Shown here in pieces: positions 18,286 through 30,200 of a stretch of 64,000 nucleotides of DNA. The notes below the pieces were generated by a model that saw only the letters and a program-made list of their open reading frames with translations, was not told where the DNA came from and searched no databases. A program made the position numbers and the translations under genes. Source of the stretch: Centipeda noxia ATCC 43541 (GTDB taxonomy: Bacteria; Bacillota; Negativicutes; Selenomonadales; Selenomonadaceae); the NCBI RefSeq assembly GCF_000160555.1, contig NZ_GG749280.1:175890-239889 (forward strand), given 5' to 3'. Position 1 is the first letter of the stretch. Every line of letters begins with the position of its first letter.

Positions 18286-18322
18286 TACACCTCTCATAAA
18301 TTACAGAACGGAGCTATTATAT

Positions 18323-19348
18323 ATGGAAGCATTGGAAAAAGATCTCTGCGCAGATGTACATCCGCGTACACTGAAGCGGCGTCTGGCGCTGGGGATCGGC
18401 TTCCTCGTACTCCTATGCGCGCTGCTCGTAAGTGCATCATCGGGTGTGGTCGAGATCGCTCCGCATGATCTTCTCCCGACACTTCTGGGAAGCGGCAGTC
18501 CGGAGGACTATCGCATTCTCTGGCATATTCGGCTGCCGCGCATCATCACGGGTGCACTGACGGGCGTCAATCTCGCGCTCGCGGGCTGCATTCTCCAGGG
18601 CATTCTGAAAAACCCGCTTGCCGACCCCGGAATCATTGGTGTTTCCGCCGGTGCGGGGCTCGCCGCCATGTGCATCATGATCCTGCTGCCGGCTGAGACG
18701 AAGTTTGTTCCGCTCGGTGCGTTCGTCGGGGCAATCATCGCCGTGGCGCTCGTCTTTGCGCTCTCCTGGGAAAACGGCGTGCACCCGATGCGTATGGTGC
18801 TCGCAGGCGTTGCAATCGCAGCGTTTTTCGGCGGGGCGATGACGGCGCTGATGGTTTTTTACTCCGACCGCGTGCAGGGCACGGTGAACTGGATGGCAGG
18901 CGGATTTGCCGGGCGCAGCTGGAGCCATGCAGAGATGGTTCTCCCCTACACCCTCGTCGGCCTCGCGGGAACGCTGCTCGGCAGCCGCTGGCTGAACGCT
19001 CTGCAGCTCGGCGAGGAGACCGCGCGGAGCCTCGGTGTGAATGTCCCGCGCGCCCGCTTGATCCTCCTCATACTCGCTGCGCTGCTTGCCGCATCGGCCG
19101 TGAGCGCCGCCGGCATGCTCGGTTTTGTTGGGCTCATTATCCCGCATATGGTGCGCCTTTTGACAGGTTCGGATTTTGATTGGCTGCTGCCCGTATCGGC
19201 GATCTGGGGAGCGGCCCTTGTGACCGGCGCGGATGCGGCGGCACGCGTCGTTTTCGCACCGGTGGAGGTCCCGGTCGGCGTATTCATGTCCTTCTTGGGC
19301 GCTCCCTTCTTTCTCTATCTGCTCAAAAAAGGCATGCGAAGGGGGTGA
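18323..19348 (+). CDS. FecCD-type iron-chelate ABC transporter permease
   Basis: 341 residues from ATG 18323, with CGGAG upstream. Nine to ten membrane segments. LPRIITGALTGVNLALAGCILQGILKNPLADPGIIGVSAGAGL (seen in separate motifs) and GFVGLIIPHMVRLLTGSD are FecCD/BtuC signatures. It forms the homodimeric inner-membrane channel for siderophore, heme or cobalamin. No cobalamin riboswitch is visible upstream, and the Fur-like box favours iron. Confidence 0.92.
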   Translation: MEALEKDLCADVHPRTLKRRLALGIGFLVLLCALLVSASSGVVEIAPHDLLPTLLGSGSPEDYRILWHIRLPRIITGALTGVNLALAGCILQGILKNPLADPGIIGVSAGAGLAAMCIMILLPAETKFVPLGAFVGAIIAVALVFALSWENGVHPMRMVLAGVAIAAFFGGAMTALMVFYSDRVQGTVNWMAGGFAGRSWSHAEMVLPYTLVGLAGTLLGSRWLNALQLGEETARSLGVNVPRARLILLILAALLAASAVSAAGMLGFVGLIIPHMVRLLTGSDFDWLLPVSAIWGAALVTGADAAARVVFAPVEVPVGVFMSFLGAPFFLYLLKKGMRRG

Positions 19349-19352
19349 CGAT

Positions 19353-20162
19353 ATGGAGGAACTGCTGCGGGCGCACGATCTTTCCGTCGGCTACGGACGC
19401 GCGGAGATCATTCATTCGGTCAACGTTTCCATCCGCCGCGCGGAGATCTCCGCCATCATCGGGCCAAACGGCTCTGGCAAGTCGACGCTCCTAAAGGCAC
19501 TCGCCCGACTCTTGAAACCACGCAGCGGATCGGTGGAGTTCCTCGGCGCCGACATCTGGAGCAAAACAGAGCGGGAGATCGCACAGAAGATTGCCTTTCT
19601 GCCGCAGAGTGCGGACCCGCCGGGCGATATTACAGTGCTCGAGCTCGTCCGCATGGGACGGCTGCCGCATCGGAGCTTCTGGGACACGTTTTCCAAAGAA
19701 GATAGGGATATCTGCTGTGAGGTGCTTTCCCGCACGGGGATGGAAGCCTTTGCCATGCGGCCGATCCGCGCACTTTCCGGCGGTGAACGCCAGCGCGCAC
19801 GTCTGGCGATGGCGCTCGCCCAGCAGCCGGAAGCGCTGCTCCTCGACGAGCCGACAACATATCTTGACATCCGTCACCAGCTCGCGCTGATGGAGCTTGT
19901 GGAGCAGCTGCACGATATGCTCGGTCTCACTGTCGTCATGGTGCTGCACGATCTCAATCAAGCGGTGCGCTATGCCCAGCGCCTCGTTGCCGTCCGCGCC
20001 GGAGAGATTCTCGCAGACGGCGCACCCAGCGCGGTATTCACCCGTGAACTCGTACGCAATCTTTACGATGTGGAGAGCCGCGTCAGCGATATCGAGATCG
20101 CGGGCAGATGTACAAAGCTCTGCCTTCCGGAACGCGTTGCAAAGGTAGCGGCAGTCCAATAA
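19353..20162 (+). CDS. FecE-type ABC transporter ATPase
   Basis: 269 residues from ATG 19353, with GGGGGTG just upstream (overlapping the end of the permease gene). Walker A GPNGSGKST, Q-loop FLPQSADP, signature LSGGERQRARLAMALAQ, Walker B ALLLDEPTTYLD, and the switch His in VMVLHDLNQA. Energises the FecCD-type permease. Confidence 0.93.
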   Translation: MEELLRAHDLSVGYGRAEIIHSVNVSIRRAEISAIIGPNGSGKSTLLKALARLLKPRSGSVEFLGADIWSKTEREIAQKIAFLPQSADPPGDITVLELVRMGRLPHRSFWDTFSKEDRDICCEVLSRTGMEAFAMRPIRALSGGERQRARLAMALAQQPEALLLDEPTTYLDIRHQLALMELVEQLHDMLGLTVVMVLHDLNQAVRYAQRLVAVRAGEILADGAPSAVFTRELVRNLYDVESRVSDIEIAGRCTKLCLPERVAKVAAVQ

Positions 20163-20206
20163 GGCACGATCAAATCATCATTGACAGCATCCAATCGGAG
20201 GTATTT

Positions 20207-21157
20207 ATGCGAAAAGCAGGCATCATCACGGCGCTGCTGTGCCTCGCGGCAGCGGCGCTCTTCCTTCTCTGGCCGCGGGCACAGCAGCCGCCGGAACCGC
20301 AGGAACTCACGGTGACGGACAGCACGGGGCGCCAGGTCACGCTGCCGACACATCCGCAGCGTGTCGTCATCCTCAACCCCTCGAACCTCGATCTCTATGT
20401 CGCAGCAGGCGGCGCCGAGAACGTCGTCGGGAAGCCGACCTCACAGGCGCTCTCCGAGACGGTGAAGGAAAAGACGGCAGCAGCCGAAGAGGTCGGCATC
20501 ATACACCAGCCCGACATGGAGAAGATTCTCGCGCTGCAACCCGATCTCGTCATTGGTACGAATGTGCCGTTCCATACAGCCCTCGAGGAGGCTCTCAGCA
20601 ATGTCGGCGTGCCGCTCTACATCCAGGCACTGGACGATGTCCCCTCGCTGTTCGGTGCGCTCGAGCTGTACGGCAGACTCACGGGTCATGAAGACGACGC
20701 CGCAGCGCAGATCGCAGCGATCCGGCAAAAGCTCGATGCTGTAAAGAAAAAAGCCGACGGCCGCACACCGCCGAAGAATCTCCTCGTCTTCGGCGCACCG
20801 GACAGTTTTAACATGGGCACATCAAAGTGCTTTACGGGCGGCCTCATCGACATGCTCGGCGGCGGCAATATCGCAGACCGGGCGGAGGGTGACGGTGCCT
20901 ATCTGCCGATCTCCATGGAGTTCGTCGCACGCGAGAACCCCGCTGTGATCTTCGTCATCGTACACGGTCCGGCGGATACGCTCGAGCCAAAGATGCGCCG
21001 TGAGCTGCAGGAGAGCGAGGCATGGGCCGATGTGGATGCCGTGAAAAACGGCCGTGTCTACGTTCTGCCGTACGAACTCTTCGCCGTGAATCCCGGCATT
21101 CGCGCCGCAGACGCACTCCAAACGCTCGCGGACATCATGTACCCGACGCCGCAGTGA
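20207..21157 (+). CDS. Iron-chelate-type ABC substrate-binding protein
   Basis: 316 residues from ATG 20207 (GGAGG at 5 bases). One N-terminal hydrophobic helix without a lipobox cysteine, so it is either secreted to the periplasm or membrane-tethered. TVTDSTGRQVTLPTHPQRVVIL is the standard start of the BtuF/FepB/FhuD fold (Peripla_BP_2), and MEKILALQPDLVIGTN is the usual second strand. Binds a metal chelate delivered by the TonB receptor encoded next. Confidence 0.9.
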   Translation: MRKAGIITALLCLAAAALFLLWPRAQQPPEPQELTVTDSTGRQVTLPTHPQRVVILNPSNLDLYVAAGGAENVVGKPTSQALSETVKEKTAAAEEVGIIHQPDMEKILALQPDLVIGTNVPFHTALEEALSNVGVPLYIQALDDVPSLFGALELYGRLTGHEDDAAAQIAAIRQKLDAVKKKADGRTPPKNLLVFGAPDSFNMGTSKCFTGGLIDMLGGGNIADRAEGDGAYLPISMEFVARENPAVIFVIVHGPADTLEPKMRRELQESEAWADVDAVKNGRVYVLPYELFAVNPGIRAADALQTLADIMYPTPQ

Positions 21158-21290
21158 AAGGAGGCCGTGCCAGAACAGACGAAATATCTTTGGGAGAGCA
21201 GAACGAGGCATCAGCGGCGACGCGCCAAAATTTCCCGCGCGGAGTTTTGGTGCACGCCACGTTTGATATACAGTGATAGGAGATGGAAAG

Positions 21291-23264
21291 ATGTTCCACA
21301 AGCACACGAAGAAGAAAGTCCTTCTGACCGCCGCCGTACTCAGCGCGGTATCGATCCCCGCCTATGCGGCGCAGCGTGCGGAAAATGCGCCCGAGACGCT
21401 GGTCCATACGGATGAGATTGTCGTCACGGCATCCCGCACAGAGCAGGAGGTCAAGGAGACGCCGAGTGCCGTCGAGGTCATCACACGCGCAGACATCGAC
21501 AAGATGGGCGCAGAGACACTCGCGCAGGCACTGAAGCTGGCCATCGGCATCGACATACAGGAGAACGCGATGGTCGGCAACCGCTCCGCCATCCGCGGCA
21601 TGAATACGAACCAGACGCTCATCCTCGTCGACGGCCGGCGCGTCCGCACGGAGAACACGAGCGAGACGATGAACTACTACGAGCTACAGCGCATCAACAT
21701 GGACGACGTGGAACGCATCGAGATCGTGCGCGGCGCCGCAAGCTCGCTCTACGGCTCGGAGGCACTCGGCGGCGTCATCAACATCATCCGCAAGCACCCC
21801 GATAAAGCACAGGCAGCGCTGACACTCGACTGGACCACCCGACAGAGCGATCAGGGCATCCGCCTCGACTCCGGAAAGGTCGGAAAATGGGCGTTCAGCA
21901 CGAGCTTCAAACACACGGATGTACGTGAGCGCGGCACCGACGCCCGCAGCAGCATGTACGGCAAAAAGTATTTCTTCAACATCGACGGCCGTATGGATGT
22001 AGCGCAAAACAAATGGCTCGATGTCTTCTTCGACTACCTGAAGGAAGACCTCTATATGAAGGACTCGCTCACGCAGGGCACAAGCTACGACCACGACCGC
22101 TTTTCCACGGGCGTCAAGTATTCCGGGCGCGACCGCCGCGGCGACTACGAGCTGCAGACCTACTACACCTATTTCGACAAGAATCAGCGCACGCGGAACC
22201 GCGCAAGCGGCGGTCTCAACAGCTTTGATGATATGAAGTACAACTCCCTGATCTTCGACGGCAGGCGCTCCATGCAGATCGCGCCGAATCATCTGCTGAC
22301 CGTCGGCGGCGAATACCGCAAGGAGGACTACGAGAGCACGCGTATCAAAGGCTCACACACCAAAACACTTGAGGGCGTGACCAATCAGCTCGGCGACAGC
22401 TCGATGAATTTTGCGGCGCTCTACGTCCAGGACGAATGGGTCGCCGGTTCGCGCTGGACGGTCATCCCGTCCGTCCGCTGGGACTACAACGACGTATTCG
22501 GCAGCGAGGTGACCGGCAAACTCGGCACAACTTACAAGATCAACAAGGGCCTGCGCTTCAAGGCGAACATCGGCACCGCCTACCGTGCGCCGACCGCAAG
22601 TGAGCTCTACTTTGACTGGCGTCATTCGCCGGCTGCTCAGGTCAATGTCCACATTGTTGGAAATCCCGATTTGAAGCCCGAAAAAGCATTTAACTTTGAT
22701 GTCGGAGTCGAGGGAGAACGCGGCAAGACATTCGGCAAACTCACCTATTTCCACAACAAGGTGGAGGATCTCATCAACATCAATACGGTCATGACCATTA
22801 TCCCGGGATTTCCGCCGACCAGACTCATGACCGGGACGTACAACAATATTGAAGATGCAACGATTCAAGGCGTCGAGTTCGAGGCAAAGCAGGATCTCGG
22901 CAGTGGCTTTTCCCTGCGCGGTCTCTACACCTATCTCGACGCACGGGACGATCAGACAAATGCGCGCCTAACCGGACGCGCCCGCCACAAGGCAAGCCTG
23001 CAGCTCAGCTACGATGACCCGCGACACGGCTGGAACGCAACGCTCTGGCAGGACTGGATCTCCGGGTATCGATATGCGGAGACGATCGGTAGGCGAACCG
23101 TTTATAAGGATGCCGCCCTTGGTCTCATGAACTTCGTCGTGACGAAGAAATTCAACGACCAGTTCAGTGCCTACCTCGGCGTCGACAACATCTTCAACAA
23201 GGAGAGTGACGCCCTTGCTTACGACGGCCGTATCTGGCGCGGCGGCGTACGCATGACGTTCTGA
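21291..23264 (+). CDS. TonB-dependent outer membrane receptor
   Basis: 657 residues from ATG 21291. Signal peptide (VLLTAAVLSAVSIPAYA), TonB-box region and plug domain (DEIVVTASRTEQEVKETPSA; RGMNTNQTLILVDGRRV; VRGAASSLYGSEALGGVINI), then a beta-barrel rich in alternating aromatic residues that ends in Phe, as outer membrane barrels do (GGVRMTF). It imports a metal chelate across the outer membrane, which shows the host is diderm. Last gene of the uptake operon. Confidence 0.94.
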   Translation: MFHKHTKKKVLLTAAVLSAVSIPAYAAQRAENAPETLVHTDEIVVTASRTEQEVKETPSAVEVITRADIDKMGAETLAQALKLAIGIDIQENAMVGNRSAIRGMNTNQTLILVDGRRVRTENTSETMNYYELQRINMDDVERIEIVRGAASSLYGSEALGGVINIIRKHPDKAQAALTLDWTTRQSDQGIRLDSGKVGKWAFSTSFKHTDVRERGTDARSSMYGKKYFFNIDGRMDVAQNKWLDVFFDYLKEDLYMKDSLTQGTSYDHDRFSTGVKYSGRDRRGDYELQTYYTYFDKNQRTRNRASGGLNSFDDMKYNSLIFDGRRSMQIAPNHLLTVGGEYRKEDYESTRIKGSHTKTLEGVTNQLGDSSMNFAALYVQDEWVAGSRWTVIPSVRWDYNDVFGSEVTGKLGTTYKINKGLRFKANIGTAYRAPTASELYFDWRHSPAAQVNVHIVGNPDLKPEKAFNFDVGVEGERGKTFGKLTYFHNKVEDLININTVMTIIPGFPPTRLMTGTYNNIEDATIQGVEFEAKQDLGSGFSLRGLYTYLDARDDQTNARLTGRARHKASLQLSYDDPRHGWNATLWQDWISGYRYAETIGRRTVYKDAALGLMNFVVTKKFNDQFSAYLGVDNIFNKESDALAYDGRIWRGGVRMTF

Positions 23265-23281
23265 TCCAAAATATAAGCAGC

Positions 23282-23316
23282 AAAAACGCCTCGCGGGATT
23301 ACCGCGGGGCGTTTTT
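23282..23316. terminator. Bidirectional terminator after the TonB receptor gene
   Basis: AAAAACGCC...GGCGTTTTT with an inner CGCGG/CCGCG stem. It has T runs on both strands and lies between convergent genes. Confidence 0.88.
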
Positions 23317-23336
23317 GCTGCAGCTGTAATTGTACC

Positions 23337-24659
23337 TTACTTCAGCGCATAGCCGTTGTTGTACATCTTGTCCTGCTCTTTGCGAACCTGGTAAAGCTGC
23401 GTCGAGGTGTCGAGCTCAACCATGTCGAGGGTGAGGAGCGTGCCCTTCTTGACGTCGCACTTCATGCGCGTGTTCTTGTTCACGAGGGCGTAGACGACGT
23501 AGCCCTTTTCATACGTCTCCTGCGCCGTTGCAATGGAGCCGTAGGTGGTGTAGCCGCCGATGCCGTCAATCGTTTCGCCTGCCTTCAGATCGCGCTTGGC
23601 GACGGCGATGCACTCGCTGACGGGGCCGTCAAGCGGAATGATGGTCGGTTCGCCGTCGATGACGATCTTCGCGACGGTGAGCGGTGTCTCAAGGTTGCAG
23701 AGATGATAGGGACGATAGAGCGTCCAGAGGGGGCCGGGGCCCATGCTGTGATAGCCCATCTGATAGGCGATCTCTTCGTTCTGCGTTGTGACGGTGACGA
23801 AGACGCCGGGCGCAATGCCGTTGACGTACTCCACAACGCCGTGCCTGCCGAGAATGCCGCCGTCCTTCTTGAGTTTGAAGATCTCGTTGAGCTCGGCGCA
23901 GCGATCCTTCGGCGATGCCGATGGGCCGTGTCCGCCGATCACATCCGGAATGAGCCCGGTTGCGTTCGACATGGCGGTCATCTCGACCATGGTCTTCGTA
24001 CCATCTTTGAACGAGGTGAGCATGCGGGGGCTCATCTTGCGACGTGTCGCCTCCTCGAGTACGGTGTCGGGATTGCAGTCGTAGTCGAGCTTGTTGTTTT
24101 TGCCCTTGCCCATGACCTTGACTTCCATGCCCATCGCGCGCGCAAAGGAGTAGAGCTCCATGACGGCACCCGGCTCATCGCCCGCAGAACCCGTATAGAT
24201 GACGCCGTTCCTGTCGCCGAGTTTTTTCAAATAGCTGCCGATGACAACGTCTGTCTCCACATCCATCATGACAACATGCTTCTTGTTGTTCATCGCATCA
24301 ATGGCAATCTTGACGCCGACCTCAGGCACGCCCGTCACGTCGATCGCAACCTCGACAAGATTTGCCTGCGAAATAAGGTCCGAGTTCTCCGTCGCAACGT
24401 ACTTTCCCTGCTCCATGAAGCGGTTCGCCTCTTCGAGCGTCTTTGCAACGGCGATATCCTCGTCGCTGATGCCCGCATAGTGGAACGCATTGATGACATT
24501 GTCCATCTTGATATCCGAGACAATCGCCGGCATAATGCCCTTCATGAGTGCCATCTGCGTTACCATGCCGCGGCCCATCTGCCCCGCGCCGACAATGCCC
24601 GCACGGATGATCTTGCCCTCTTCCTCGCGCTTTGCGAGCTTCTTGTCCATATTCAGCAT
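23337..24659 (-). CDS. Homoserine-dehydrogenase-like oxidoreductase with SAF domain (COG4091 type)
   Basis: 440 residues from ATG 24659 (AAAGGAG at 7 bases). An N-terminal Rossmann fold (AGIVGAGQMGRGMVTQ) is followed by an oxidoreductase domain with GVIYTGSAGDEPGAVMELYSF, and from ~residue 345 a SAF-like C-terminal domain (AKRDLKAGETIDGIGGYTTYG). These are called predicted homoserine dehydrogenases but lack the ACT domain of the biosynthetic enzyme; the substrate is unknown. Single gene between two terminators. Confidence 0.78.
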   Translation of the reverse strand: MLNMDKKLAKREEEGKIIRAGIVGAGQMGRGMVTQMALMKGIMPAIVSDIKMDNVINAFHYAGISDEDIAVAKTLEEANRFMEQGKYVATENSDLISQANLVEVAIDVTGVPEVGVKIAIDAMNNKKHVVMMDVETDVVIGSYLKKLGDRNGVIYTGSAGDEPGAVMELYSFARAMGMEVKVMGKGKNNKLDYDCNPDTVLEEATRRKMSPRMLTSFKDGTKTMVEMTAMSNATGLIPDVIGGHGPSASPKDRCAELNEIFKLKKDGGILGRHGVVEYVNGIAPGVFVTVTTQNEEIAYQMGYHSMGPGPLWTLYRPYHLCNLETPLTVAKIVIDGEPTIIPLDGPVSECIAVAKRDLKAGETIDGIGGYTTYGSIATAQETYEKGYVVYALVNKNTRMKCDVKKGTLLTLDMVELDTSTQLYQVRKEQDKMYNNGYALK

Positions 24660-24778
24660 TGCGAAACTCCTTTCGCCCACCCGTCGGTGGAGTTCATAAT
24701 CATTTGTCCGGATCCAGTATAGCACCGTATCTTTATTTTTACAATATCATATTCACTGAATTTGCGTAAACATCACAG

Positions 24779-24821
24779 CAAAAAAGAGACATGTTTCTTG
24801 CTGTAAAGAAACATGTCTCTT
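24779..24821 (-). terminator. Terminator of groESL
   Basis: AAGAGACATGTTTCTT (24784-24799) and AAGAAACATGTCTCTT (24806-24821), perfect 16-base arms, followed on the minus strand by a T5-6 run. Confidence 0.9.
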
Positions 24822-24857
24822 CGCCCTTATATTTTACGCAGCAATGCAAGCAAGTGC

Positions 24858-26486
<1,629 letters not shown>

Positions 26487-26509
26487 TTATATTGCCTCCA
26501 CTTTATCTA

Positions 26510-26791
26510 TTACAGAATCGCCAGAATGTCACTCTCACGGACAATGAGGTAATCCTTGTCATCGACCTTGATCTCGGAGCCCGAATACTTCGAGAAGACA
26601 ACGCCGTCGCCGACTTTAACCTCCATCGCCGCACGCTGCCCGCTTTCAAGCAGCTTTCCCGTGCCAACGGCGACAACTTTGCCCTTCTGCGGCTTTTCCT
26701 TCGCCGTGTCGGGGAGCACAATGCCGCTCGCCGTCGTGACATCGCTCTCCGCGACTTCAATGACAACACGTTCGCCCAATGGCTTAATCAT
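26510..26791 (-). CDS. groES: Co-chaperonin GroES
   Basis: 93 residues. [12 protein letters not shown], the mobile-loop region [17 protein letters not shown], and [24 protein letters not shown] are typical GroES. AGGAGG lies at ~8 bases from the ATG. First gene of the heat-shock operon. Confidence 0.98.
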   Translation of the reverse strand: MIKPLGERVVIEVAESDVTTASGIVLPDTAKEKPQKGKVVAVGTGKLLESGQRAAMEVKVGDGVVFSKYSGSEIKVDDKDYLIVRESDILAIL

Positions 26792-26831
26792 GGTATCTGC
26801 CTCCTAATTTTCATCCATAATTTTTTCTTGA

Positions 26832-26858
26832 TTAGCACTCTCACGAACTGAGTGCTAA
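26832..26858. promoter_or_regulatory. CIRCE operator (HrcA binding site)
   Basis: TTAGCACTC-N9-GAGTGCTAA, an exact match to the CIRCE consensus, lying just after the predicted groES transcription start. HrcA repression of groESL is therefore expected; hrcA itself is not in the window. Confidence 0.97.
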
Positions 26859-26870
26859 CTTACGATGTCT

Positions 26871-26899
26871 ATACTAATCGTTTTAAGTCAAAAAGTCAA
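26871..26899 (-). promoter_or_regulatory. groESL promoter
   Basis: On the minus strand, -35 TTGACT (26894-26899), 17-base spacer, -10 TAGTAT (26871-26876). The start would be near 26864, placing CIRCE at about +6 to +32. Confidence 0.85.
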
Positions 26900-26960
26900 T
26901 AGTTTTTTCTAAAAAAGTCAAAAAAACAATATTTCTTTTTTCTTTTGCAGCCGAATGCGC

Positions 26961-26989
26961 AAAAAAGCACCGCAGTACTGCGGTGCTTT
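26961..26989 (-). terminator. Terminator of the chemoreceptor operon
   Basis: A 26-base perfect palindrome (26964-26989: AAAGCACCGCAGT plus complement) with T6 on the minus strand, just past the stop at 27013. Confidence 0.9.
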
Positions 26990-27012
26990 CAAAAGTTTTG
27001 CGTGCAATATTT

Positions 27013-28737
27013 TTATTCTTTGAACGCCGCCACAAGATTTTTGAGACGGGCTGTCCCCTCCTTAAAGGATTGGATCTTCGCGATGATGTCCTCGTACTCT
27101 GCCGCCATGCCGACGACCTTCTCGGCGATGCGTGTATTGCCGACTGCGCCCTCATGCGTCGCATTGCGGATCCCCTCCATCGCCCCGTTCATCTCGCTGA
27201 CAGCGGAAAGCAGCTTCTTCGATGTGGAGGTCGTCTCCTCGGCAGTCTTGCGGAAATACTCCGCATCCTCGCTGTACTGGACTGCCGTCTTGTCCATCAG
27301 ATCGTAATCGCCGCTCACGTTTTCATCGATGAAGCCGAGCAGTTTGAACGTACCGTCCGAGAGCGCCTGAACCGCTGCGGTGACCTGTCCCGTGAGGTTC
27401 TTGATCTTCTCCGCTGCACCCTGCGACTGCTCCGCGAGTTTGCCGACCTCGCCTGCGACCACGGCAAACCCGCGTCCCTGCTCGCCTGCACGTGCGGCTT
27501 CGATGCTGGCGTTCAGCGCGAGGAGGTTCGTCTGCTCCGCGATCTCGGAGATATCGAGCGTGAGCTGACCGATCTGGTCAACAACCTTCGCCGATTCAAT
27601 CGCCTCGGCCACGGAGGTCTTTGTCGCGCCGTAGATCTGGCGCGTATTTAGGCGAGAACGCTCCATATTCGCCTTGAGGTCGGAGGCGCGCTGCGCAACC
27701 TCACGCGTGTATTCCTCGCTTTTCTGCGCAGCATCTGCAGCGCCCTTGATACCGTCGCTGAGATCACCACTGAGGTGCTGGACGTTCGATGTGGACGCCG
27801 CCGTCTCCTCCATGCCCGCAGACATCTCCTCTGTTACGGCGGACATATCCTGCGTATCATTGTTCAGCCCGCGCAGCATCTGCTCGAGCTCTTCCACCAT
27901 GGCGTCTGTCTGCTCGGCTTCCTCATGCACCTGCTTCATAAAGCCCTGCATCTTGCCGAGTGCCTGGACGACCGTGCCGATCTCATCCTGCCTCTGGGAG
28001 AGCGCGGCAGGAATTTCACGCGAGAGATCCCCCGCTGCTACGGCACTCAGATGACCGATGGACGCAGCAAGAGGATCGGAGATATTATTCGCAATGCGCC
28101 GCGATACAAGGATGCCGAAAGCCACGGTGACGATGATGATCACTATAAAGCTGCAGACCGTCCGATCGTACCGCGCATTGTTCTCCTCGAATACCTGCTT
28201 CCCCTGAAATACGTTGTCCGGCGTGAGCACCGCCATATTGCTCGAGATCACTGTGAGCGTACCAAGATTGTCGAAAACGGCAACACGATCCTCAGATGCC
28301 GTGCCCATATTGTTGATGGCACCGACCTTGTCCGATGCGGTGCTGAGATTCTTCTCAAGCTCAGCGATCGTCGCCTGCGCCCGTTCGCTCGTATCGATCT
28401 TTTTGAGTTCCTCCATGTCGTGGCGGATGCCGTCCAGATTGCCGAGCACGTCGTCCACGAGGATCTTGCGGTTGTCCGCCGTAAACCCTTCCTGGAGAAT
28501 ATAGGGGATATTGACGCTGATCTTCCTCAGGCGGTTGTTCGCGTCGTTCAGATACTGCGTCGACATCAGGTTGTGATGATACATATCGTCGAGCGCCTGT
28601 TTTGCCTGGTAGTTCGAGTAGACGCCAACCGCGGCGACAATGAGCAGGGCCGCCATCAGGAACACGGACAGGATGAATATCTTGGTCCGTACGGCATAAT
28701 CTTTCAGTGCTTCTGCGGAGATGAACGGAATATTCAT
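27013..28737 (-). CDS. Methyl-accepting chemotaxis protein
   Basis: 574 residues from ATG 28737 (GAGGAAAG upstream). A membrane helix at ~20-42, a ~155-residue periplasmic four-helix-bundle sensor, a second helix at ~185-205, then HAMP ([20 protein letters not shown]) and the signalling domain with the hairpin [20 protein letters not shown] and [13 protein letters not shown]. Routes stimuli to CheA/CheW. It follows the solute-binding lipoprotein gene by 13 bases, so the binding protein may present ligand to this receptor. Confidence 0.93.
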   Translation of the reverse strand: MNIPFISAEALKDYAVRTKIFILSVFLMAALLIVAAVGVYSNYQAKQALDDMYHHNLMSTQYLNDANNRLRKISVNIPYILQEGFTADNRKILVDDVLGNLDGIRHDMEELKKIDTSERAQATIAELEKNLSTASDKVGAINNMGTASEDRVAVFDNLGTLTVISSNMAVLTPDNVFQGKQVFEENNARYDRTVCSFIVIIIVTVAFGILVSRRIANNISDPLAASIGHLSAVAAGDLSREIPAALSQRQDEIGTVVQALGKMQGFMKQVHEEAEQTDAMVEELEQMLRGLNNDTQDMSAVTEEMSAGMEETAASTSNVQHLSGDLSDGIKGAADAAQKSEEYTREVAQRASDLKANMERSRLNTRQIYGATKTSVAEAIESAKVVDQIGQLTLDISEIAEQTNLLALNASIEAARAGEQGRGFAVVAGEVGKLAEQSQGAAEKIKNLTGQVTAAVQALSDGTFKLLGFIDENVSGDYDLMDKTAVQYSEDAEYFRKTAEETTSTSKKLLSAVSEMNGAMEGIRNATHEGAVGNTRIAEKVVGMAAEYEDIIAKIQSFKEGTARLKNLVAAFKE

Positions 28738-28750
28738 GGCTCTTTCCTCC

Positions 28751-29671
28751 TCAGTTCGCTGCCTGCGCGGCATTGTCCCGCGTAATGGACGTGAACGGAA
28801 CGGCCATATCTCCCGACGGCGGCGCCCCCTTCAGGAATCCCTCTGCAAGCGCAAGAGCCCCCTCGCCCTGCCCCTTCGCATCCTGCTTAACCGTCTGCAC
28901 CATTTCCCCTGCCGCAACGGCAGCAAGTCCGGACGGCGTCGCATCGACTCCGGTCACGAGGCAGCCCTCGAGACGGTTCGCCCCCTTCAGTGCCGCAACG
29001 GCACCGAGCGCCATCTCGTCATTGCCTGCAACAACCCCGTTGATCTCCGGGAACATGCTCATCCAGAGGCTCATGGTCTTGAGCGCCTCCGCTTTGCTCC
29101 ATCCTGCATCGACAAAGGAGAGCAGCTGGATGTCGGAGCGCTTGTCAAGGCATGCCTCCTTAAAGCCCTCCCAGCGCCCCACGGCACTGCTCTGTGTGCC
29201 GTCGCCCTGCAGATAGACAATCTTCGCGTTCGGCGGCAGATGCGCCGCCATGTATTCGCCCTGCATGCGTCCCGCCTCCTTGTCGTCGGAGTAGGAGCGC
29301 AGAACCCGTCCTCCGGCAACGCTGCGGTTGATTGTAATGACAGGGATGCCCGCATCGTTTGCCTTTTCGATCGTCTTCACGATGCTTGACCCGTCGGCGG
29401 CGAGCAGTATGATCGCGCCCGCACCGCTGCTGATCGCCTCGTTGAGCTGATCGATCTGCATATTGCCGTCGCCCTTTGCGTCAAGAAATTCAACCTGGAT
29501 GCCGTCTGCCTTTGCCTTATTCGCAAAAGCATCTTTGATCTGCGCGCAGAATCCGTCCGCATCATCGTAGTTCGCATAGATAACGCGGTCGGAACTGCTG
29601 CCCGTGAGTCCGCAGCCTGCAATGCAGATACAGATCGCCGGCAGGAGCATTCCCCATGTTCTCAGATTCAT
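28751..29671 (-). CDS. Periplasmic sugar-type solute-binding lipoprotein
   Basis: 306 residues from ATG 29671 (GAGAGGGG upstream). Lipoprotein signal with lipobox IAGC, then the type I periplasmic-binding fold (Peripla_BP_4): [65 protein letters not shown]. Such proteins bind ribose, galactose or related ligands. No ABC permease or ATPase is adjacent; the next gene is the chemoreceptor, suggesting a sensing role. Confidence 0.88.
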   Translation of the reverse strand: MNLRTWGMLLPAICICIAGCGLTGSSSDRVIYANYDDADGFCAQIKDAFANKAKADGIQVEFLDAKGDGNMQIDQLNEAISSGAGAIILLAADGSSIVKTIEKANDAGIPVITINRSVAGGRVLRSYSDDKEAGRMQGEYMAAHLPPNAKIVYLQGDGTQSSAVGRWEGFKEACLDKRSDIQLLSFVDAGWSKAEALKTMSLWMSMFPEINGVVAGNDEMALGAVAALKGANRLEGCLVTGVDATPSGLAAVAAGEMVQTVKQDAKGQGEGALALAEGFLKGAPPSGDMAVPFTSITRDNAAQAAN

Positions 29672-29699
29672 TGCAATTTCCCCTCTCAGTTCACCAAAA

Positions 29700-30200
29700 C
29701 TACATCCTTTTAACCGGCACAGGTCCGCGTGAAAGCGCAATCGCTCCCGTTCGGGCAATCTCAATGATACCGTAGTCGGAGAGCAGTTCCGAGAGTGCAT
29801 CGATCTTCTTCGCGTCGCCTGTCAGCTCGACAACGACATTCTCAACGCCGACATCGACGATACGTGCACGGAAGATATTTACCACATCGATGATCTCGGC
29901 GCGGTTCTCCTTTGTCGCGCGTACTTTGATGAGGACGAGTTCGCGCGTAATGGATTCAAACTGCGTGAGGTTGACGATCTTTACAACGTCGATCAGTTTT
30001 GAGAGCTGCGTGACGACCTGGCGCAGCTCGTTCTCCGAGGCGACAGAGACGACGATGTTGATGCGCGTGACATCCGCCTCCTCCGTATAGCCGGCGGAGA
30101 TGCTCTCAATGTTGAACGCACGGCGGCTGATGAGTCCTGCAATGTGCGTGAGAACGCCGGGCTTGTTGTCGACGAGTACTGCGAGCAAATATTTATCCAT
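29700..30200 (-). CDS. ilvH: Acetolactate synthase regulatory (small) subunit
   Basis: 166 residues. The N-terminal ACT domain (LAVLVDNKPGVLTHIAGLISRR, FNIESISAGYTEE) binds valine for feedback control; the C-terminal domain (GDAKKIDALSELLSDYGI, IARTGAIALSRG) is typical. The ATG directly follows the ilvB stop, with GGGAGG inside the ilvB end, so it is translationally coupled. Confidence 0.95.
   Translation of the reverse strand: MDKYLLAVLVDNKPGVLTHIAGLISRRAFNIESISAGYTEEADVTRINIVVSVASENELRQVVTQLSKLIDVVKIVNLTQFESITRELVLIKVRATKENRAEIIDVVNIFRARIVDVGVENVVVELTGDAKKIDALSELLSDYGIIEIARTGAIALSRGPVPVKRM

Noticed and set aside
18120-18322. Cobalamin riboswitch before the FecCD-type operon
   Set aside because: The leader is AT-rich and lacks the conserved GC-rich riboswitch cores; only palindromes are visible.
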